64,000 bases of DNA. Source: Pogonophryne albipinna (Eukaryota > Chordata > Actinopteri > Perciformes > Artedidraconidae). Shown in pieces: positions 26,701 through 35,900 of this stretch. Position numbers and translations under genes: made by a program. The notes beneath the pieces were generated by a model. The model made no database searches and was not told where the DNA came from. It saw only the letters and a list, made by a program, of their open reading frames with translations. Positions within the stretch are counted from its first letter, which is position 1. Each line of letters begins with the position of its first letter. The DNA lies in NCBI GenBank assembly GCA_028583405.1, contig CM053253.1, positions 16,762,925-16,826,924 on the forward strand, in the 5' to 3' direction.

Positions 26701-29700
26701 GTTTGTTGACCTGCAGGTAGCTCATGCTGTGATTTCGTAAACTAAAAAGAGACAGAGATACACAGCAGCCTGTGGACACACACACATGCACAGCAGCCAA
26801 TCTAAAATGTAGCATCTATTGCAAAATCCCAACTACCTTCAAAGTGTTTACCTCTTCCTGCACCTTTATCTTTGTGTCTCTTTCACCCCCCCTCCAGCTC
26901 GCTGTCTTTGTGCCCTCACACTCTAACATCCCTGTACCTTTTTATCGCTGGCACAGCATTCCCACAATCCTTTGGGATAACCGCTTTCTAAGTTCTGGCA
27001 TTTTGCTTAGCCAATGGGATTGTTTCTCCGGGGTCACCATGTAAACAGCAGCCCGTGACTGTGGCGATGGTTGCCAGGCAGTGCGGGGGTAATGAAGGAG
27101 ATGTTACGAACATGTCCCGCAAGATTGAATCTATTCCCGTAGTTCTCTGATAGATTCCCGGGGCCTTTGGGATCCGATAGCTTGTGTCTAAGGCCCATCT
27201 GTGCTTTCAGGCAGAGCCACAGCACGACAGATTGAGCCTGGATTGTAGCGGAAGCATCATTGAGAGCACACAGGAGTGTAAGGAAACCATGGACAAGGGG
27301 CTTACCTCAACACATACACACATACTCAGAATACAATGAGGAACCATGGCCATAACGAGTATCTGCTGCACATTCCTTCAGAGTGACACATAGTCACACA
27401 AACACCATATATCCTGGCACACATTCACACAGTGTGAACATCAGAGTGCTTTGCTCTTGTATAAGAGATTGTAATAAGAAAATAAATGCTTTCTCAGAAC
27501 AAGGACAGTATTTCCACCTTACATCATTATAAAAGACCCCCATCACCCCAGCCACAAACTGTTCTGTCTGGCAGGCGCTACCGCAGCATCCGGACTAAAA
27601 CCACCAGACTCAGGGACAGTTTCATCCCACAGGCCATAAGACTGTTAAACACCTGAACTGTTGAAACAACATCCTTAATATTCATCTGGCTGCTACTTAG
27701 AAATTATTTATCTATTTACTAGTGCTGTCAAAATTATCGCGTTAACGGCGGTAATTAATTTTTTGAATTAATTGCGTTAAAATATTTAACGCATTTAACG
27801 CATGTGCAGAATGGCCCGCGCCCAGTGGCAGCGCCAGGGTATGGCTGGGGTAGGCTACACCCATACCAAGAAATGGCTTAGCCCCTCCATGAAAAATGAT
27901 GTTAAAGTAAGCAAAATAAAGTCCGCCAACTCGCGCGGAGTAAATTGCACAGACAGCAGTTAGTAAGATTGATTTCAGAAGCCACTTGTCTGGAAATACC
28001 GAAGACCAGAAACGGTTTTGAAAACTTTTGTCACGTAGTGATCGTCTTCTCAATAGAACATCTTTGATAATGTCGGTGTTGTTGCAGGAAGTCCCGACGG
28101 AGAATACTTTTGCTGTAGTACAGGGGTGCACATAACTGGTACGCAGGTTATGTGCGTAATCTGAAACTTGTGTCACAAAGCGCATTTGCGTACCGACGTA
28201 CTTGTGAAGCTTTTCCAGAAGGCGGTTAGATCACCGGACGACAGAGTCGTGTGCACAGACAGGGCTGCTGTTAACGTCGGTCTGTACAACGGAATTGTGC
28301 CAAAACTACGCCAACCGGCTGCGGAGGGATACTCTCTCCCCCCCCCCCCACTGGAGAACTGCGCTAAAACAGCTGATCACAACGTTCGCACTCTGTCCAC
28401 TAGCCGCCGCCGCCCCCCCCTCCCCTCTGTCGACTTTCCTGAAGTACTCCCCCGTTGATAGAAATCAACACGTAATGAATTAAGACCCCACGGTTTGATG
28501 ATTGATAGGTGTGTGGGTTGTCTTTCATTTTGACACACAGAAAAATGTTATAATAAACATAGATACTGTATGTTAAATGGATATATCCGCCTTCTTTCAT
28601 TTATCTTTCCATTCCCACAATATACATAAAGAAATGGCATATTTTGGACATAGTTCGAATGGTGATTAATCATGATTAATTAATTTTTAAGCTGTGATTA
28701 ATCTGATTAAAAATTGTAATCGTTTGACAGCCCTACTATTTACCTAATATATCATATTCCAATAACTTACATATAGACTCTTATTGCACTATTTCACTTT
28801 TTTAAACTATTTTTCTTTTTGTATTTACTATTTACTTGCACTATATTTTTCTGTTTATCTGTGTTCTGTGTTGCACTGTTGGAGAAGCCTGTGACCTAAG
28901 ATGTATTTTCTTCGGCATAACTACACTGTAGCTATGTTCGTATGACTAAACAAAGAACCTTGAACGTTGAACATCGTCTACTTTAGTAGTCATAGGTTCA
29001 CAATAAGCTGCCATAAAACAGACAATTCAGCATGAGGTGTTTGTTAGTTAAATATACTTTCTATGAAAATCTGTCTGTGGTCGCTCCAAATGACCATGGC
29101 TAGAACTTTTTTATAGGGTCTTGTTAATTCATGGACAGTTATTTGTGGGAGGCTGCTGTTTTGCTTTTCAGAAATGTCACTGTTTGCCTACTGCTGATCC
29201 TACATGGAAATACTCTGTTCACCAAGGTCTCAAATGAAGCAATTTGATTGGCTGGTAAGAAGTTCCCATTCTACATATATGAAGAACCAAATAATTGATA
29301 CAAAACATGGGGGGCTATCATGCAAACTAATTCCAGATGGACTTTAAAGCAAATAACTTGGAAAATATACCTTTTAAAAATCCTGAATCCTTAAAACACC
29401 TGCCAACCAATGAGAACAGTGATACTCATTATCACTGATAAAGATAATGCACACACCAAACGCTGAAAACTGTCCTTCTTCCTGCCATGGAACCATGATT
29501 TAGTATCAATCAGACTTTAAAGATTATAGCTATGGAGTGTGCAAGCCAGCACAAAAGCTTAATTTTAACACTTTTGCTGCCAGTTCAGGAATAAAAACCA
29601 TCTCAAAAAAAGTTGAAGTAACTACTTAGCTCCCACGCCTTAATCTGCTGAGCATTGAAAGTTTTGTTAGAAGCTCATTTCTTAGTTAAAAGTGAAAGTT

Positions 29701-29877
29701 GAAATATTCATGCCACCTTGAGTTACAGCTTCACAAGGCTGCCTGTGAAGGATCTGGCTGAGTGAAAAGTGGAGCAATCGAGCTGTGAGACCAGATTAGG
29801 TTCTGCCTCGGGCTCGTTTGGAAGCATACAAGTGGATGAGGAGACCATCTGACGAGGATGCGCACGCACACACGCAC

Positions 29878-29950
<73 letters not shown>

Positions 29951-32900
29951 CACACTCACACTCACACTCACACTCACAGTGACACAAACAAAATGAGGGT
30001 CAGAGAGAGGTATTTGGGGGAACCAATCCATCTGGGAGTCGGAGAAGGCAGAACACTCCACTTTGGCAAGAATTGATTCAGTTGAAATGAAAGTCCTCCG
30101 ACACCTCTGTTCCATAGATATCTTCCTCTGTAGCAAAAACAGCTTAACCTGGGACTAACACCATTCAGAGACACGGAAGTACCTTAGCAAAGCCTGGATT
30201 ACGTCCTCTTTATAGAGAAAAGAAAGGTTAACTATGCTCTCTGTGTGTGTTTAGGATGTTTATTCTTTATTTTTACTATGGATAATTTATAACAGAGCTC
30301 TAGACTCCCTCTCTGTGAGGTCCCCTGTCAACATCCCGTCAACTCTCTTTTGGTTTTCTTCCAAAGTGAAGACAACTTTATTGATTGTCTAGAAAGGAAA
30401 AAGACTCTCAGCCAGAAGTTATCTCCACCTTTTGACTCCCTTCTGAGGAAGGGCTGAAAACAATCGCGAGATGATATAAAGCAAACGGAGTGAAACTGAG
30501 AGGAAGGGACAAAGTGAGGAGGACTTGTTTTTGTTTGGTTTTGTTTCTGCAATGGCAGCCCCGAGCCAATGTAATGCTCAAGAAATGCACCAGACAGTCA
30601 TTTCACTTTTCACAAAGTTTGAGGGCAACAAATGGTCGAGCCAGAGAATGAGTTCCAGTCCAAGTGGGAAAAAGACAAAGCAGGAATATAAAGTGAGCAA
30701 GTGAATTCTCACAGAAGCAGGAACTATAACGGGAAACAATGAGAGATATGTACTGTAAACATATTTCCCCATAACCCTGAGAAACGTATTTATGAACTGA
30801 ATGCATTTAACTAATAACCCCTCTTCCATTATAGACAATCACAGGTTTGCTTAAATCAGAACGAAATACTTTAAGTTACAGAATATGACTTTACTCAGAG
30901 AAAGAACCAACTTGTGAAAGATAAAAAAAGCAATTAGCCACTAAAAAAATATTATTCCCATGATACATTTGTCTGACTTTTTCATGCAGGGTAAGCTCCT
31001 CCAAGTGTTCAATGTCTGACTTATCAAACCATTTAAACTGAAATTACTTCTAGTAAATCTTTGATGAATCTTTTTGAGTGCCACCTGTTCTTTAGTCGGT
31101 GCGTATTTGATCATTCCCTGCCCATTATATAAGGCTACTTAAATGCTCAATTTCTGTTAATATTTCATTGACTTCCATCACACCAGGAGTGAAAAGAAGG
31201 ACATAATACAGTGGAAATTCAAGTACTGCTTTAAAAAAATCAGCAGACCAGAACCTAACAAATCTAGCTGTCAGTGCTGTGGTTGTATTAATTAACCAGA
31301 AACCATTCTAAAATATTAGATATAGCTGTACAAGTCTGAGAAAACCAAGAGGCATATCATTCACAGAACCCGGGAACCAGATCAAGGAGAATACCCTCGG
31401 TACTCTTATAACTTAAGCTCATTTAAATTCATGCCACCATCTTTTTTAATCCTTCTGTATCACTCGCCCTTTTGTGAATCTCCAATTAAATCTTGCCCTC
31501 TTTCAGGTGTACAAGTCAGAATTTGTAATTGGCCCACCTGCGGATATTATTACCTTCAGTGGCGGCCGGCCCATAGGGGCGCTAGGGGCGCCGCCCCACC
31601 TCTTCCCACATACAAAAATATATATAAAAATATTTTATATTTTTATTTTTAATGAACAAGGTAAATATCATACAATTGGTATCAGTAAAATGTGTAATCT
31701 ACAATAAAATCTTGTTTAAAATTGTGTTACGATGTCTAAAGTTACTGATAAGTCACATGTTTCCTGCCTGGCCTTGCCCGTGGCATTAGTTTATCATTAC
31801 CGGGCGGAGCCCCCGAGCCAAACAGCAGCAACCAGCACGTTGCAAAAGTCTCAATAGTAAACTGTGCCGCCGAAACATAATTTCAGCCAATCAGCGCCGT
31901 CAAATATTTTGGTCACGAGGGCGCTCACGTTGGCGCCCACGTTGCTTACGTGCGTTGACGTGAGTTGTTTTTTAGACTCGTGAGTGACCAAGGTGACGCA
32001 GTATTTGGATGAGAATGGTGTGCAGGTGGAGTCGCCGGAACTCGGTCCGCACCCAATTCCGTGCAAGAGCTACTCTCCAATCCTTTCGAAAGGAGAAGTT
32101 TGGGAGATAAATTGATACTTAAAGACCTTGGACCGGACCAACCCGATTTGTATATATCACAGCAAGCTCGTGAAAAAGACAAAACGTATCAACGAGGCTT
32201 CTCACGTAGCTGGTACACCAGAAAGGCATGGCTAGCTGGATGCAAACAGGTAAATGCTGTCTTTTGTTTCCCATGCTTGCTCTTCAAACAGCCGGGGACA
32301 GATACGATCTGTTCAGAAACTAGACAAAAGTTAAACAAGTACAAACCACAGACTGTCTGTGTCATGGAGAATACAGTCGCTGGTTTATTTATGTCTGTAT
32401 AGACCGTTGTTGTGAGTGTGGACGGTCGGAGCATATATAACGTTAGCTTAGCCAAGCTCCATTCAGAAAACAAGCATTCTAAAAGGTTTTTCGGCTGCCG
32501 TCTGTCTGCAGACTTGTCAAAGCATTAATTCATGGTTTTTACTAACCGGTATCAGTATGTTGTTACGTCGGCATCATTTAGAAATGTGTATTACAATTTA
32601 ATCACGGTAAAATATGTTCATTTTGTTGTAGTTGTAGCTCCCGAGCCAGCGCGTCTTGTTTGAATGATGCGAGTAAACACAGCTGGCAGCCGCGGTGAAA
32701 CTCGAGCGACTAGAGAGATGCGATAGGAGCGTTTAGAGCGAAGCGAATATTCGCATCGCGTCCGGTCTGAACGCAGCATTAAAGCGAGCTCTGCGCTGCA
32801 TTGGAAACGCGCCATTACATCACCAGAAGTCCTAATTTAAGGGGTCATTTCTCCCAAAAAAAAAAATGTTTACTCACTATTTCAACAGCCCCACCAAAAA

Positions 32901-35900
32901 TATTTTCCACCAGCCGCCACTGATTACCTTTATGTAAATATGCTCAGAGGAGCAATAAAGAGTAACCCCTGCAGATTGAGTACTTTGTTCCTGATTATGC
33001 GTAGACTAGAGACAGGTAAGGATTTCAACTGAGTCTTCAATTCATTGTCGAAATCAAAAGTAGTGACACTGAAGACTATAGGGAGGCAGAATGGAGAATA
33101 TATGACCGTGTCAGCTGTTTGTTCCTCCTTTCCACACAGCAACTAGTGGCATTCTCATGTATCTTCCCTTTGTGCAGTGAGAGAGATCAGGGGCTGTCTG
33201 TCTACCACCACCCAGATGGTTAATTGTAATGGGAGCCCAGAACAGCTAACAATTAGACCTGGATGAAGATGGATGGGATTGGGGGGGTTGGGAATAGAGA
33301 GAAAAAAAGAGAAGAGAGGAGGCTGGAAAAGGCTGAGGGACTAATGCTGCTTCCTCTCCTCAACAATAATTCCCCCTTATTTTTCCTCCTGTCTGCTTTA
33401 CTTCGGTCCTTTAAGTACTGTGAAAGGAAATCTTGATTGGCTATTCAATTTTACTCTCAATTAAACATAGCCTTATTCTAAGAAATTATCTGAGGAAGAA
33501 TGGATTTTTCTGTGAAATAAAACAATGTGCCGGTTTTTAAAAGATGAGGAAATGACGTTTTGCTATGCTAAATGACCAGTGACACTTGCTAAGCGGGTGG
33601 CATAATGGCTGAGGTCATATGTCATTAAGTTTACGGAACATTAAAGAACAATACGTGTTATGCAGACGGTAGTAATTGAAGGATATGTCATGCCTGAGTA
33701 ATTCATGGATCAGATGGGACATAAAAGATCACAGTTGCCATTAGCAATAAAAGAGCTGCATATACAATGGCAATGGCTCTATCATAAACCCTCTGCACAC
33801 GCATTGCCATATTTTATAGTGTAAGAGATCATTGTCTGCCAACCAAGAGTCAATGAACATTAAATTAATGAGATGTTCTGTACCGTGTTATGAGCTGAAC
33901 ACATGTCGGCAGCATTTGTTAGAAAAGGCAATAAAATACATTGCAGTTGCTACAGACCATAGTATAACGCAACATTTCCGCTGCACGGAACGGGAGGTAT
34001 GGCTTAGGGCTGCACGATATATCGTGTCGTGACGATAATCGCGATATGCGCATGCGCGATATTCACATTGCGTGGACGTGCGATTTAAAAATAAATAAAA
34101 TGTAATTCTTTTTTTTTTAGGACTTGCGATATTAAGTAGGCAAATTAACTCAAACACGTCATGTTACGATTATTTTGCTGCTTGCTACAAAAGGAAAACT
34201 TGCGCGGCTCTCATGTCAGGGGTACTTGAGAGAGTGACATGCAGGCTCTGTATGCACAGCAAACCACAATCAAATCTCCAAAGCAAACCGACCCGGTGAT
34301 TAAAGGTAAAAACACTGAATAAAGTAGTTTCATGTGTTTCTCCAGGGCAGTTTGGCGCTGCTAACCGAGCTAGCTCAGCTTGTTGCTCTGATAACTTAAG
34401 ATCCAGACGTCCGTGACTAAAATCCTTCATCTGGTTAAAGTAAAAAAATACCAATTGTATAGCATTAAAGTTCTAGAAAGGATGGTTTGCGGGAAAAGAA
34501 ACAGTCTTTTCTTCAATTCCTGTATGTTTTCATATCGCAATATATATCGCAGGGGGAAAAAAAATCGCAGTCAGTTTTTTCCAATATCGTGCAGCCCTAG
34601 TGTGGCTCAACTCGACTCTTTTGCCTCGCTCTTTTTTGGTTCAGTATTAGTAAAAGGAGATTTTTTTTGACCATCATTTTCTTTCTCAATCCAACCAAGA
34701 CTTTTAAGATATGGCAGCTCTTAAAACCACGCCTCACAATCGAGTGTAGACATACCTCTGTTTGGTTACAGATGGAAGGATTTAGCAAGAGTCTCATTGA
34801 AGATTATATGACAGCACAGTTACTGGCGTCACTACGACAGTCAGCTTAGAATCCACCAAACTCTGAGGGGGGAATATGCAGAGTGGAAAATAAAATAGAG
34901 AAAATACCCTGGTATAAAAAAGCAGTTTAGTCAAGGCTAGTCAAACCATGCAGTGAAAAATGAGGCATATATCTCATTGTGGAGCTAGGGTCCATTAAAG
35001 GATCTGAAACATTTAATCAGTATAATTTATTATCTGAACCAAATTACATGGCAATCTAACCAAAAAACTGTGAATATTTCAATTAAAGATGACCCTTATG
35101 GTGGCACCAGATGAAAAGTCAGGGGGTCAAAAAAGTAATTAGGAATCGTCTTCTGGGAACAATGGATGTATGAATTAAATTCCAAGCCAAACCATAATAG
35201 TTTTTGAGATATGTGAGTCTGGACTAAAGTGATAGACACGTTATAATACAGTACATAGCGACACAGCTGGCATGGCTTAAAAGGCGGGGAGCAAAGGCCC
35301 TTTAAGTTACCAGCCAGTAGGGACGTGAAATCAAATAATTTCCAAAGCATCATCCACTCAGCTCACACATCAGCTAGCACAATATGTAATACAAGACATC
35401 CTCAACTGATCTCAAGCAAACGAGCATAAATGCTACTTAATCCTGTGAGCTAATTAAAGACAGAGATGGTGAACAGATTGCATCTCCTCAATGCTCTAAA
35501 ATATCACATTTGCAAACCCATCATCATCCTTGGCACTTAAGACCTTGATTTGCCGTAGTAATAACGCTCTCAAGGATCAAGGCATCCAGGTGGGATATTA
35601 TTATGAAGGCAATGATAAGGCGTTTGAGTCATGCTGTTATGAAATAGAGAAGCCTATCTGTTGGATTTATGGGTACTTGAGCAAATTGCTGACCTCACTG
35701 CGGGCAAGCCAGGAAGACATACAAGTGCCTTAGAGAGTCATTTAGTAGTGGTTAATGACGACAACAGTGCCAGACTACGCTGGTCAGTTGGAAGGTACTT
35801 TTGGACGTGTACGAGACATTGTTCCGAGACATGTTTTGACCGTTGCAGCGCACTGCGACTGATTTAATAACACTCTGAAAGGTGGGTTCGGACCAAGGTC

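Noticed and set aside
27742..28185. 147-codon minus-strand frame
   Set aside because: Lies in the mosaic hAT interior and shows no transposase or other domain.
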